A DNA stretch of 25,390 bases. Source: JANXLO01 sp043762265 (GTDB taxonomy: Bacteria > Armatimonadota > Chthonomonadetes > Chthonomonadales > Chthonomonadaceae). Under the pieces are notes generated by a model that worked only from the letters and a program-made list of their open reading frames with translations, did not search any database and was not told the origin of the DNA. Below, piece after piece: positions 1 to 7,847 of this stretch (the first letter of the stretch is position 1; each line of letters opens with the position of its first letter). Location of the stretch: the NCBI GenBank assembly GCA_043762265.1, contig JAYUMV010000209.1, positions 1-25,390 of the forward strand. The letters run 5' to 3'. The translations under genes were made by a program, and so were the position numbers.

Positions 1-2627
1 GGGGTAATGGCGCCGTCCGTGCCCTGATAGGCGTTGGTCATCATCGTATTGGAGGAGCCGACGAAGAACCAGTTGTCCCAATAGACGCCCTGATTGCCGC
101 CGATGTCGAACGACTTGCCGTACCAGTAGAGCGCGTGATCGATATAGGAGTCGGAAGGCACGATCTTGATCTCGTTGACGCTGTTGCCCGGCCCGACCGT
201 CCGGTAGTCACTCAGCCCCCACTCGTCCTGAAACGTCTGGAACTCGTCTGCTCCCTGGTAGCTGGCCCGATTGTAGTAGAAGACCATTTTGGTCCCATAA
301 CGGCCGCGCAGATTGTAGCGCACATGCGCCGGATACCGGGCCGCGTAGTCCAGGCCATAGGGCGCAAAGTACTTCTCCCCCTCCCGCACCGTCGCTTCCA
401 CCTCGGCATCCGACAGATGCTCCGTGTTGCCCCGGCGGATCATCTCCCACAGGTGCAGATCCTTGCCTGCCGGGTAGACCGAGCCGCAGTCACCCAGAGC
501 GAGCCAGTTGATGTCGGTGCCCAGCACAGTGAAGCTTTCGCGCATCCAGCGATCGCGCCAGGGTTCCAGACGCGGTTTGACGGGCGCGGCCAGCAGGCCG
601 AACGTGAGGGTGCGAGGGTACTCCAGCGTGGTCGGCTGATTGATGAGATGAACGCGCAGTGTCAACGTTTTGCCGGTGCGCACCAGATCCAGATTGGGCG
701 TCTTGCGATTCCAGCTCCAGCCTTGGTCGTTCTCGGCGAACCAGCAGAGGCCGCGCACCGGACTGCCGACGAAGAGATAGGAGCAGAAGCGCGAGGGCAG
801 GTCTTCTGTCTGTACCTTCGCACTCGACCAGACGACGCCCTGCCCTGGCGGCACCTGCATGTAGAGCGTATTGCGAATCCCATCCCCTATCGCGTGGAGC
901 AGCGGTGCGGCCTCGTCTCGAAGCGGGATCTCCAGGGTCAGCCCATCCAAACTCACACCCTGGCCCAGGTTCAGATCCAGACGCATCGTGCCATCGTAGT
1001 CCCAGGAAGTCAGGACCAGCGCCGACACTGTGCCAGCCTGAAAGCCTCCCTGAAGGACCACCCGATTCTCCTTCTGCAACATCGTTCTCGGCGTTCTCGG
1101 CCGAACGGGGACTTCATGGCCGTTCTGCGTCACCCGGAAACGCATAGGACCGGCGAGCAGCGGCTGGCCTTTCGCCGTCACCTGATCCCAGAGCCCCAAA
1201 CTATTGGTTTGATGAGACCGCAGGACGGTCGAGATCGTCTGCCCCTGGACCACAATCGGAGTGAAAGGAGGATAGACTTTGGCGCTGCGGCCGAGGCGGT
1301 TGTTCTCCCAGGGATAGCGGGTCCGCTCAAACGGCTTGACGATCTCTCCTGCGGGCACATGGCGTCCCACGGCGGTCACCGCGATTTCATACTTGCCTTC
1401 GAGCGGCGGCAAAAAGACGTACTTCTCTTCCTTTCCCTTGAGGAAATGGTCGAAGCGAACAGTCGTGACCGGCGTGCCTTTGCCTGCCTTGCGTATGACC
1501 GCAGAGAGGTGCGACAACACGGCATCTTGGGGCAGTCCGGTGACATCAGCCAGCAGGCGCATGCGGTTGCGGGAGGGATAGTAGGCAAACTGAAAGGCGA
1601 CCGGTGGCACGACCGGTTTTTCGGTCTTCCAGGCGTAGGTGGCGGATCCGAGTTTCCAGGCCATCTTGCGGTCGTAGAAAGGCGCGGCGCCCTCCCGAGG
1701 CAGCACACGCATCTGAAGGTCGCAGCGTTGCGAGACCAGATCCTGAAGTTGGAGCGCGACCTCCTGCTTCTGGCCGGGCGACAGTGTGAGTTCCTGCCGT
1801 CGGGTCTCGTCCGGCATACGGTCCCGTTTCAGAACCATCTCCACGCGCAGCGGCAGGGGATGGTCTGTAGGATTGGCAATGCTCAGTACCGAGTGAATCG
1901 CGCCGGAGATCGGATCGGTCTGCTGCCGCTGGTCTACGACCGGAGCGCCGTCGCGGACAAAGGTGAAGCGCAGGTCTTGCGGAGCATAAGCAGCGCCGCC
2001 CAGCGAGGAGAAAGCCCAGGGCTGTTTCCAATTTCGGCACAGATTGATGCCCCAGACGCCTTGATCGGCGCGGCGACCGGGCGCAAGCGCTGCCAGCGGA
2101 ATGGAGATCTCACAGTCCCACCAGCCATCGTGCAGGCCGTTTACGACCTTCCAGTCCCCGCGCCAGTCCGGCTGTTCCGGCTCTCCGCCGCGAGGATGCA
2201 GCGCGTATCCCGTATGTCCAGAGGCGTTCGCGAAGAGCTGGTACGCATGGCCCCGTTCAGCGTTCGGTGTAGGATCTACCCAGACTTCGACAGAATCATC
2301 GTAGACCAGTTTCAGATTGTCGGTCGTGACCTGCGTCAACAGACTGCCCTGCGTCGGAAGCTGGGATCGGAGCGCGATATAGAGATACGTCGCGGTCGCC
2401 CCGACATAGGCATGGATCCGCCGCCGCTCCAACTGGCCTTCCCACAGAAAGCCGTCGAACCCTGCGCATCCGGACCACTCCTTCGGGTCGATCCGTCCGT
2501 CCAGCGTCGGAGGCGTGCGCAGCAATGGCGTCTGGCACTCCACCGCCCGCGCGCAACAGCAGAGGCACGTCAGCAACCACAACGCCGCTGCCCATCCGAT
2601 TCCCTTTGCGCCCCTAAGATCGTCCAT
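1..2627 (-). CDS. Secreted CBM9-like / DUF6067-like glycoside-hydrolase-type protein (3' end outside window)
   Basis: The minus strand is open from an ATG at 2627 to the left edge, giving at least 875 residues with no stop. The first 28 residues form a signal peptide with a Leu/Ala/Cys-rich core (WAAALWLLTCLCCC). Residues about 30-215 read like a family 9 carbohydrate-binding (CBM9/DOMON-like) domain, with TLDGRIDPKEW, DDSVEVWVDP and a WDCEISIPLAAL strand. Farther on come GLCWFAENDQGW (about 627), GTDINWLALGDCGSVYP (about 700) and GVYWDNWFF (about 847), which resemble the DUF6067/GH123-like proteins of polysaccharide-degrading bacteria. The likely role is binding and perhaps hydrolysing glycans outside the cytoplasm; the exact substrate cannot be read. 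A GGAG motif lies close to the start. A 928-codon ORF on the opposite strand is a shadow of this gene. The gene is divergent from the SGNH hydrolase at 3102. Family assignment is fairly sure, enzymatic activity is not. Confidence 0.8.
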   Translation of the reverse strand, partial: MDDLRGAKGIGWAAALWLLTCLCCCARAVECQTPLLRTPPTLDGRIDPKEWSGCAGFDGFLWEGQLERRRIHAYVGATATYLYIALRSQLPTQGSLLTQVTTDNLKLVYDDSVEVWVDPTPNAERGHAYQLFANASGHTGYALHPRGGEPEQPDWRGDWKVVNGLHDGWWDCEISIPLAALAPGRRADQGVWGINLCRNWKQPWAFSSLGGAAYAPQDLRFTFVRDGAPVVDQRQQTDPISGAIHSVLSIANPTDHPLPLRVEMVLKRDRMPDETRRQELTLSPGQKQEVALQLQDLVSQRCDLQMRVLPREGAAPFYDRKMAWKLGSATYAWKTEKPVVPPVAFQFAYYPSRNRMRLLADVTGLPQDAVLSHLSAVIRKAGKGTPVTTVRFDHFLKGKEEKYVFLPPLEGKYEIAVTAVGRHVPAGEIVKPFERTRYPWENNRLGRSAKVYPPFTPIVVQGQTISTVLRSHQTNSLGLWDQVTAKGQPLLAGPMRFRVTQNGHEVPVRPRTPRTMLQKENRVVLQGGFQAGTVSALVLTSWDYDGTMRLDLNLGQGVSLDGLTLEIPLRDEAAPLLHAIGDGIRNTLYMQVPPGQGVVWSSAKVQTEDLPSRFCSYLFVGSPVRGLCWFAENDQGWSWNRKTPNLDLVRTGKTLTLRVHLINQPTTLEYPRTLTFGLLAAPVKPRLEPWRDRWMRESFTVLGTDINWLALGDCGSVYPAGKDLHLWEMIRRGNTEHLSDAEVEATVREGEKYFAPYGLDYAARYPAHVRYNLRGRYGTKMVFYYNRASYQGADEFQTFQDEWGLSDYRTVGPGNSVNEIKIVPSDSYIDHALYWYGKSFDIGGNQGVYWDNWFFVGSSNTMMTNAYQGTDGAIT

Positions 2628-2735
2628 CTCCGTCCCCTTGTACACAGTATTACACCTGTATTCGTTGCAGGCGATGTAGGTTCCTCTCTGATGCATTCTC
2701 TGGACAAGCGCATGGGCGTACAAGGGCGACTCGTT

Positions 2736-2812
2736 TGCATGCGCAAGAGACCTGCCGCAATAGATCCGGTTTTAGGACCCGATCTGCTGCGGAAGGTCTC
2801 TTTTGCGCTGCA
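2736..2812. repeat. Large imperfect inverted repeat
   Basis: Two arms of about 34 nt (2736-2769 and 2778-2812) are complementary apart from a few mismatches and one or two small bulges. They are separated by an 8-nt loop, TTTTAGGA. The inner parts are GAGACCTGCCGCAATAGATC against the complement of GATCTGCTGCGGAAGGTCTC, and the pairing extends outward through GCGCAA/TTGCGC and TGCA/TGCA. There is no T-run after either arm, so it is not a normal intrinsic terminator. It could be a regulatory hairpin between the divergent genes or a small MITE-like repeat. Confidence 0.6.
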
Positions 2813-2978
2813 CTATTTTTATCCGCATATTGGCCGACCACTTCGCCCCAGTCGTTCAGGCCGAAATCCGAGGTACCAAGACCTTTGTCCAGCTCGTATG
2901 AAGAAACATAAGAGAGAGTGAGAACAACGTCTCAGAACACTCGATGCTCTTCCAGGCGCAGGAGCCCTTCAAGAACGC

Positions 2979-3000
2979 CTCCGGCCACTCTCGGCCGGAG
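2979..3000. repeat. Short perfect GC-rich hairpin
   Basis: CTCCGGCC and GGCCGGAG form an 8-bp perfect stem around a 6-nt loop, about 100 bp upstream of the SGNH hydrolase start. The function is unknown. Confidence 0.45.
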
Positions 3001-3101
3001 CAGGAGGGAATCCCTGTGAAGCGTATGGTCTTCGTGAACTCTGCACCGGCCACCTCATCAAGGGAGCCGGGGCATTCGATGGGCTAGAAGAGGGAGGTTG
3101 C

Positions 3102-4664
3102 ATGCATCGTTGTGGATCTTCGTTGTGCGTCTCGCTGCTGATAGCGGCCCTGTTGGTGGGGTCAGCCGCACTCGCCCACACACAGCGATTGTCGGTGCCT
3201 TTCCTCAATGGAGACTTTGAACGCGGACTGGAGGACTGGACGGTGGAGGGCGATGCCTCGATCGAGACGACGGCTCCCCTCTTCGGAAGACGCTCGCTCC
3301 GGTTGGGACCCGGCAGAAGCGCCGTACGGCAGCGGGTGGTTGTCGGAGGGCTGCGGGTCTTACTATACGAAGCGAACCTCCGAGCGGTCCCTGATGCGGC
3401 CGGCGGATATTTGCGCGCCCAGTGCTACGATGCCCACAACCATCTGCTGATGGATCTCCGCCAGGAACTTGGCCACGAAAAAGCCGGGAGGAAAGGCCGT
3501 CGAGCAGAAATTTACTTCAAGACCCAGGCGCACACCGCCTATGTCGTATTGAGCATCGAGAAAGGTCGGTCGGAGTCGGGCTACGTCTATGCCGACGTTG
3601 CGGCGGTCAGCCCCGACATACACGATCACGTCTCCCACGTGCCCCTGTGTGATCTCAATCAGGTCATGGAGCCTCTCTGGCAGGGCAAAACCGTCTACGC
3701 GGAGACCGTGCTAATGCTCTCCGAACACGGCAAGCCTGCTTCAGGGCGTCTCCTGTTCCGCCCGACCCGAATCCTTTCGGTTCAGAACTACGGGCAGACC
3801 GTCACCTACGCCCTCGATCAGGACTATACTCTCGATGGCAAGACGCTCACGGCGACGCCTGGCACACGCATGACGACTGTCAAGGATACCCAATTCCCGG
3901 CAGGTGACTTTCAGTGGTATCACCTGGAAGGCAAACACGTCGTCGTAACCTATACGCACGACGACATGTGGTCGGGGCCGATGCCGACCTATCAGGGCGA
4001 TCTGCTTCCACGCACCCGGAACCGTTTGCGCCGCCATCAGCCGCTGACGGTTGTCGCGCTGGGCGACAGCATCACCCTCGGCAACGATCTCTCCGGCTTT
4101 CTCTCTATGCCTCCCTATATGCCGACGTGGCCCGAACTTTGTGTGGATCGTCTGAAGCGAGTCTCGGGGGATGCCTCCATCCGTCTCTACAACACAGCGC
4201 TGGGTGGCACCACTGCCGACTGGGGCCTGGAGAGCGCCGACAGCGCCGTGGCCGCGCTGGATCCGGATCTCGTGATCGTCGCTTTTGGGATGAACGATCT
4301 GTGGAGCGTCCCCGTCGAGCAATTTCGCAACAACATTCAGGGGATCATTGCCCGGGTGAGGGCGCGCAGGCCGGAGGCCGAGTTCATCCTGGTATCCTCC
4401 ATGCGCTACGATCCGGCCTATGAGTCGGAAGCGGTGTATCGCGACCGTCTGGCGAGCTATGTGTCTGCGCTGCGCGCGCTCACCGGTCCTGGAATCCAAC
4501 TGCTGGACATGCATGCCCTCAGCGGAGCGCTCTATGCAGCCAAAAAGCCTAAAGACTTCGTCTCGAACCCCATGCATCCGAACGATTTTCTGGGGCGCTG
4601 GTATGCCCAGAGTCTTGTCGCCATGCTGGTGCCTCCTGCTCCCAACCCCCTCCCGCACAAGTGA
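3102..4664 (+). CDS. Secreted SGNH/GDSL-family hydrolase with N-terminal carbohydrate-binding-like domain
   Basis: The 520-residue product starts with a signal peptide (hydrophobic core about 8-25, likely cut after AHT or ALA). Residues about 35-170 begin NGDFERGLEDW and resemble a CBM4/9-type jelly-roll. From about 315 there is an SGNH hydrolase domain. Block I is GDSITLG at 321-327 with nucleophile Ser323, block II is GG at 368-369, block III is GMND at 396-399 with Asn398, and block V is MHPND with His492. The usual Asp of the DxxH dyad reads as Asn (NPMH), although the HPND signature is common in this family. The start is well supported by GGGAGG five bases upstream of the ATG. The likely role is de-esterification of an extracellular polysaccharide, which fits the divergent CBM9/DUF6067-like neighbour. 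The substrate is unknown. Confidence 0.85.
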   Translation: MHRCGSSLCVSLLIAALLVGSAALAHTQRLSVPFLNGDFERGLEDWTVEGDASIETTAPLFGRRSLRLGPGRSAVRQRVVVGGLRVLLYEANLRAVPDAAGGYLRAQCYDAHNHLLMDLRQELGHEKAGRKGRRAEIYFKTQAHTAYVVLSIEKGRSESGYVYADVAAVSPDIHDHVSHVPLCDLNQVMEPLWQGKTVYAETVLMLSEHGKPASGRLLFRPTRILSVQNYGQTVTYALDQDYTLDGKTLTATPGTRMTTVKDTQFPAGDFQWYHLEGKHVVVTYTHDDMWSGPMPTYQGDLLPRTRNRLRRHQPLTVVALGDSITLGNDLSGFLSMPPYMPTWPELCVDRLKRVSGDASIRLYNTALGGTTADWGLESADSAVAALDPDLVIVAFGMNDLWSVPVEQFRNNIQGIIARVRARRPEAEFILVSSMRYDPAYESEAVYRDRLASYVSALRALTGPGIQLLDMHALSGALYAAKKPKDFVSNPMHPNDFLGRWYAQSLVAMLVPPAPNPLPHK

Positions 4665-4719
4665 ACGACAACTGGCCCGACGATGTCGGGTGCATAGTGA
4701 CAGCGGAATTTGTCGTTTT
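4665..4719 (+). terminator. Possible terminator after the SGNH hydrolase gene
   Basis: Immediately after the stop, CCCGAC GAT GTCGGG (4676-4690) forms an inner hairpin. An outer pair, ACGACAA (4665-4671) with TTGTCGT (4710-4716), is followed by a short TTTT. The structure is branched and the T-run is short, so termination is plausible rather than certain. Confidence 0.4.
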
Positions 4720-5033
4720 GGGGTTCACAGAGTCTCCCGGACAAAAGCCGATTTAGCACAGAAACGGACTCGGAAAATATGGATCTATAACATCTATTGA
4801 CTTATTCCAAATAACACGGTACAATTTCTTTGCTTGGTAATGTCCGAACGAAAGGGCACAATCGCCTCGAAGGAAATGGCACTCTTCGCGCGTCTGCGCT
4901 CGGTTAGCCTGCGGATCAAAATCCCTCCCCTTACTATTCGGCTTCGATGCCGGTCAGGCGCAGGTTCTGTTCGGGGCATCTGACCACAAGGCCGATAAGA
5001 AATTCCTACGGAAGAATCAAAGGACCCACAAGA
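4720..5033 (+). other. katG upstream region
   Basis: Beyond the promoter at 4797-4825, this stretch gives a long leader of about 200 nt before the katG ATG. The spacer of the promoter contains a small dyad, TTATT and AATAA separated by 3 nt, which could be a regulator half-site pair, but it is too short to name a protein. I see no gene here. Confidence 0.4.
4797..4825 (+). promoter_or_regulatory. Sigma70-type promoter for katG
   Basis: The -35 TTGACT (4797-4802) and the -10 TACAAT (4820-4825) are separated by exactly 17 bp. Each differs from consensus by one base. The promoter lies on the katG strand about 210 bp upstream of its ATG. Confidence 0.75.
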
Positions 5034-7418
5034 ATGAATGACTCGAACTTCGACCCTGAACCTGATCCTCAGTCAGACGCAACGCCGAACAGCCCTGCCT
5101 CCCACGACTTTACTCTGAGTCGACGCGCGCTCCTGGTGGGCTTAGGCTCTGTTCTAACCTCCGGCGCGGCAGCAGCCACGGCTGCCCCCAAGAGCTTCCC
5201 TGTGTCCGAGGCTGTCGTCGATGCAGGAGCGGCCAAATGCCCTTTCAGCAGCGGAGCGGTGACTCCGATGGCAGGCGGTGGGACGCGGAACTACGACTGG
5301 TGGCCCGATCAGTTGCGGTTGAATATTCTCCGTCAGCACTCTTCCCTTTCCAATCCCATGGATAAGGAGTTCAACTACGCGAAGGCTTTCCAGTCTCTCG
5401 ATTTGAAGGCCGTCAAGAAAGACATCTTTGAGCTAATGACTCGATCCCAGGCCTGGTGGCCCGCCGACTACGGTCACTACGGACCGTTCTTCATTCGGAT
5501 GGCCTGGCACAGTGCAGGGACCTACCGCATCGCAGATGGTCGTGGCGGCTCCGGATCAGGCACTCAGCGTTTTGCTCCGCTCAACAGTTGGCCCGACAAT
5601 ACCAACCTCGACAAGGCGCGCATGCTGCTGTGGCCGATCAAAGAGAAATATGGCAGAAAAATATCGTGGGCGGACCTGATGGTTCTCACAGGTACGTGCG
5701 CTCTGGAGTCGGCTGGTCTCAAGACCTTCGGTTACGCTGGCGGCCGTGCGGATGTTTGGGAGCCAGCCGAAGACATCTACTGGGGATCGGAAACACAGTG
5801 GCTTGGTGACAAACGCTATTCGGGGGATCGACAGTTGGATAATCCGCTGGCCGCCGTTCAGATGGGGCTCATCTACGTCAATCCGCAAGGACCGAACGGC
5901 AACCACGATCCCATGGCGGCAGCGCATGACATCCGAGAAACCTTTGGCCGCATGGCGATGAACGACGAAGAGACCGTCGCGTTGATTGCGGGTGGTCACA
6001 CCCTCGGAAAAGCCCATGGCGCCGCTGACCCGAGCAAATATGTCGGCAAGGAACCCGCCGGCGCGAGCATCGAAGAGCAGGGTCTCGGATGGAAAAACTC
6101 CTTTGGTAAAGGGAACGCAGGCGAAACCATCACCAGCGGTTTGGAAGGCGCCTGGACGTCTACCCCGACGAAGTGGAGCAACAGCTACTTCGAAAACCTG
6201 TTCGGCTTCGAATGGGAGTTGACGTCAAGTCCCGCCGGTGCGAAGCAGTGGAAGCCCAAAAACAACGGCGGTGCGGGCACCGTACCGGATGCCCATGATC
6301 CTTTCAAGCGACACGCGCCTATGATGTTCACGACGGATATCGCCTTGAGGGTCGATCCTGCTTACGAGAAGATCTCTCGACATTTTCACGAAAATCCTGC
6401 TGAGTTCGCAGACGCGTTCGCCCGTGCCTGGTTCAAACTGACGCACCGTGATATGGGGCCGCGTGCACGCTACCTTGGTCCCGAAGTACCGAAAGAAGAA
6501 CTGATCTGGCAGGACCCGATCCCAGCCGTTACGCACAAACTCATCGATACCCGAGACATCGTGGCACTGAAGTCGAAAATTCTGAATTCGGGACTGACCG
6601 TGTCTCAATTAGTCTCCACAGCCTGGGCTTCTGCGGTGACTTTCCGTGGCTCGGATAAGCGTGGCGGAGCCAATGGCGCGCGTATTCGCTTGGCGCCACA
6701 AAAAGATTGGGAAGTCAACCAACCGGAGCAGTTGGCGAAAGTGTTGAGTACGCTCGAAGGAGTTCAGGAAGCGTTCAACCAATCTCAATCCAACGGTAAG
6801 AGGATTTCTCTTGCGGACATGATTGTCCTGGGGGGATGCGTAGGCGTCGAGAAGGCGGCGAAGAATGCCGGTTATAACGTGAAGGTGCCGTTTACTCCAG
6901 GGCGGGCGGATGCTTCGCAGGAACAGACCGATGTGGCTTCTTTCGCGGTTCTTGAACCTGTGGCAGACGGTTTCCGCAACTATTCGAAGGCGCATAGCGC
7001 GGTACTGGCCGAAGATCTGCTGGTTGACAAGGCACAACTGCTGACTTTGACCGCGCCTGAGATGACCGTGCTCATCGGTGGGATGCGTGTTCTCAAGACC
7101 AACTTCGGTCAGTCCAACCACGGTGTCTTCACCAAGCGCCCCGAGGCTCTTACGAACGACTTCTTCGTAAATCTTCTCGACATGCGTACGACCTGGCAAC
7201 CGAGTGCGGACGCCACCGGGGTGTACGAGGGGCGAGACCGCATGACAGGCATATTGAAGTGGACGGGCACTCGTTTCGATCTGATCTTCGGTTCAAACTC
7301 GGAACTCAAGGCCATCGCGGAAGTCTACGGATGCTCGGACTCGAAGGAGAAGTTCGTCACAGATTTCGTCGCTGCCTGGTCGAAGGTCATGAATCTTGAC
7401 CGCTTCGACCTGGTCTGA
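5034..7418 (+). CDS. katG: Catalase-peroxidase with apparent Tat signal peptide
   Basis: The 794-residue product is a full two-domain class I heme peroxidase that removes hydrogen peroxide by catalase and peroxidase reactions. In the N-terminal heme domain the distal Arg155, Trp158 and His159 (FFIRMAWHSAGTYR) are present. Tyr281 (GLIYVNPQGPNG) and Met307 (RMAMN) complete the Met-Tyr-Trp adduct, and the proximal heme ligand is His322 (AGGHTLGKAHG). HRDMGP carries the mobile switch arginine. The C-terminal half is the usual degenerate peroxidase copy. Before the peroxidase fold, residues 24-51 read as a twin-arginine signal (TLSRRALLVG, hydrophobic stretch, ATA-AP cleavage site). This suggests export of the folded heme enzyme, whereas most KatG are cytoplasmic. 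The ATG at 5034 is preferred to an in-frame start at 4947 because AAAGGA lies 10 bases upstream. The gene is monocistronic, with its own promoter and terminator. Confidence 0.95.
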   Translation: MNDSNFDPEPDPQSDATPNSPASHDFTLSRRALLVGLGSVLTSGAAAATAAPKSFPVSEAVVDAGAAKCPFSSGAVTPMAGGGTRNYDWWPDQLRLNILRQHSSLSNPMDKEFNYAKAFQSLDLKAVKKDIFELMTRSQAWWPADYGHYGPFFIRMAWHSAGTYRIADGRGGSGSGTQRFAPLNSWPDNTNLDKARMLLWPIKEKYGRKISWADLMVLTGTCALESAGLKTFGYAGGRADVWEPAEDIYWGSETQWLGDKRYSGDRQLDNPLAAVQMGLIYVNPQGPNGNHDPMAAAHDIRETFGRMAMNDEETVALIAGGHTLGKAHGAADPSKYVGKEPAGASIEEQGLGWKNSFGKGNAGETITSGLEGAWTSTPTKWSNSYFENLFGFEWELTSSPAGAKQWKPKNNGGAGTVPDAHDPFKRHAPMMFTTDIALRVDPAYEKISRHFHENPAEFADAFARAWFKLTHRDMGPRARYLGPEVPKEELIWQDPIPAVTHKLIDTRDIVALKSKILNSGLTVSQLVSTAWASAVTFRGSDKRGGANGARIRLAPQKDWEVNQPEQLAKVLSTLEGVQEAFNQSQSNGKRISLADMIVLGGCVGVEKAAKNAGYNVKVPFTPGRADASQEQTDVASFAVLEPVADGFRNYSKAHSAVLAEDLLVDKAQLLTLTAPEMTVLIGGMRVLKTNFGQSNHGVFTKRPEALTNDFFVNLLDMRTTWQPSADATGVYEGRDRMTGILKWTGTRFDLIFGSNSELKAIAEVYGCSDSKEKFVTDFVAAWSKVMNLDRFDLV

Positions 7419-7472
7419 TCTAATCCTCTGGTGCTTCTATTCTGACTCCGGGCTACCCCGGCTACTCTAAAG

Positions 7473-7517
7473 AAAAAGGGGGTGACTTCAAAATGCGTTG
7501 AAGTCACCCCCTTTTTT
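7473..7517. terminator. Strong, bidirectional-looking intrinsic terminator after katG
   Basis: GGGGGTGACTTCAA (7478-7491) and its perfect complement (7498-7511) form a 14-bp stem with a 6-nt loop. An A-run lies before it and a six-T run after it. It ends katG transcription and, because of the A-run, could also stop minus-strand transcription coming from the tRNA side. Confidence 0.95.
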
Positions 7518-7618
7518 CGATTGAGACATGTTTTGACGGACTCTTAATGGACGCTCTAATAGGACATGCCAAGATTAGAGGAAATGAGGTCATTTTGAGA
7601 TCGAAACCATAAAAACGA

Positions 7619-7690
7619 TAGGCAGTATTGGATTTGAACCAATGACCTCTTCCGTGTCAAGGAAGCGCTCTACCCCTGAGCCAACCGCCT
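7619..7690 (-). tRNA. tRNA-Val (anticodon GAC)
   Basis: The 72-nt cloverleaf is complete. The acceptor AGGCGGT pairs with ACTGCCT (one G-T wobble), the D stem is GCTC/GAGC, and the anticodon stem is CTTCC/GGAAG with loop TTGACAC. The T stem is ATTGG/CCAAT with loop TTCAAAT, and the discriminator is A. The anticodon GAC reads valine GUC and GUU codons. The 3' CCA is not encoded and must be added enzymatically. Confidence 0.95.
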
Positions 7691-7726
7691 GCATAAACTG
7701 TCGCATTGGAGGCGAACAGTGAAAGA

Positions 7727-7755
7727 ATTATATCACAGACAGAGGTATCTGTCAA
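7727..7755 (-). promoter_or_regulatory. Perfect-consensus sigma70 promoter for tRNA-Val
   Basis: Read on the minus strand, TTGACA (7755-7750), a 17-bp spacer and TATAAT (7732-7727) match the consensus exactly. The predicted start lies about 30 nt before the tRNA 5' end, as expected for a stable RNA gene. Confidence 0.9.
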
Positions 7756-7828
7756 GAAGATTCGCTCTGCATAGGAGGAGCAAACGTTCTTCGTAAACCG
7801 CCTGTTTCGAATAGGGAGATTTTGGCAT

Positions 7829-7846
7829 GCCCGTTGCGGAACGGGC
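7829..7846. terminator. Hairpin between propeller-protein stop and tRNA promoter
   Basis: GCCCGTT and AACGGGC form a 7-bp perfect stem with a 4-nt loop, directly after the stop codon of the minus-strand gene at 7848. There is no T-run on the minus strand, but TTTAGTTT follows on the plus strand. It may act as a weak terminator or an mRNA-end stabiliser. Confidence 0.4.
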
Positions 7847-7847
7847 T

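Larger units (their letters stand above)
2628..3101. other. Divergent intergenic region between two secreted-enzyme genes
   Basis: This 474-bp spacer must hold the promoters of both divergent genes. I see no convincing coding sequence in it. It contains a large imperfect inverted repeat (2736-2812) and a perfect 8-bp GC-rich hairpin (2979-2986 with 2993-3000). I did not find a sigma70 promoter with two good hexamers on either strand. Confidence 0.6.

Noticed and set aside
135..2921. A 928-codon plus-strand open frame
   Set aside because: It is antisense to a minus-strand gene with signal peptide, CBM9-like and DUF6067-like motifs. Its composition (His, Arg, Gln rich, no domains) is that of a shadow frame.
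3741..4658. A 305-codon minus-strand frame
   Set aside because: It lies entirely inside the SGNH hydrolase gene and has shadow-like composition, with no Shine-Dalgarno sequence.
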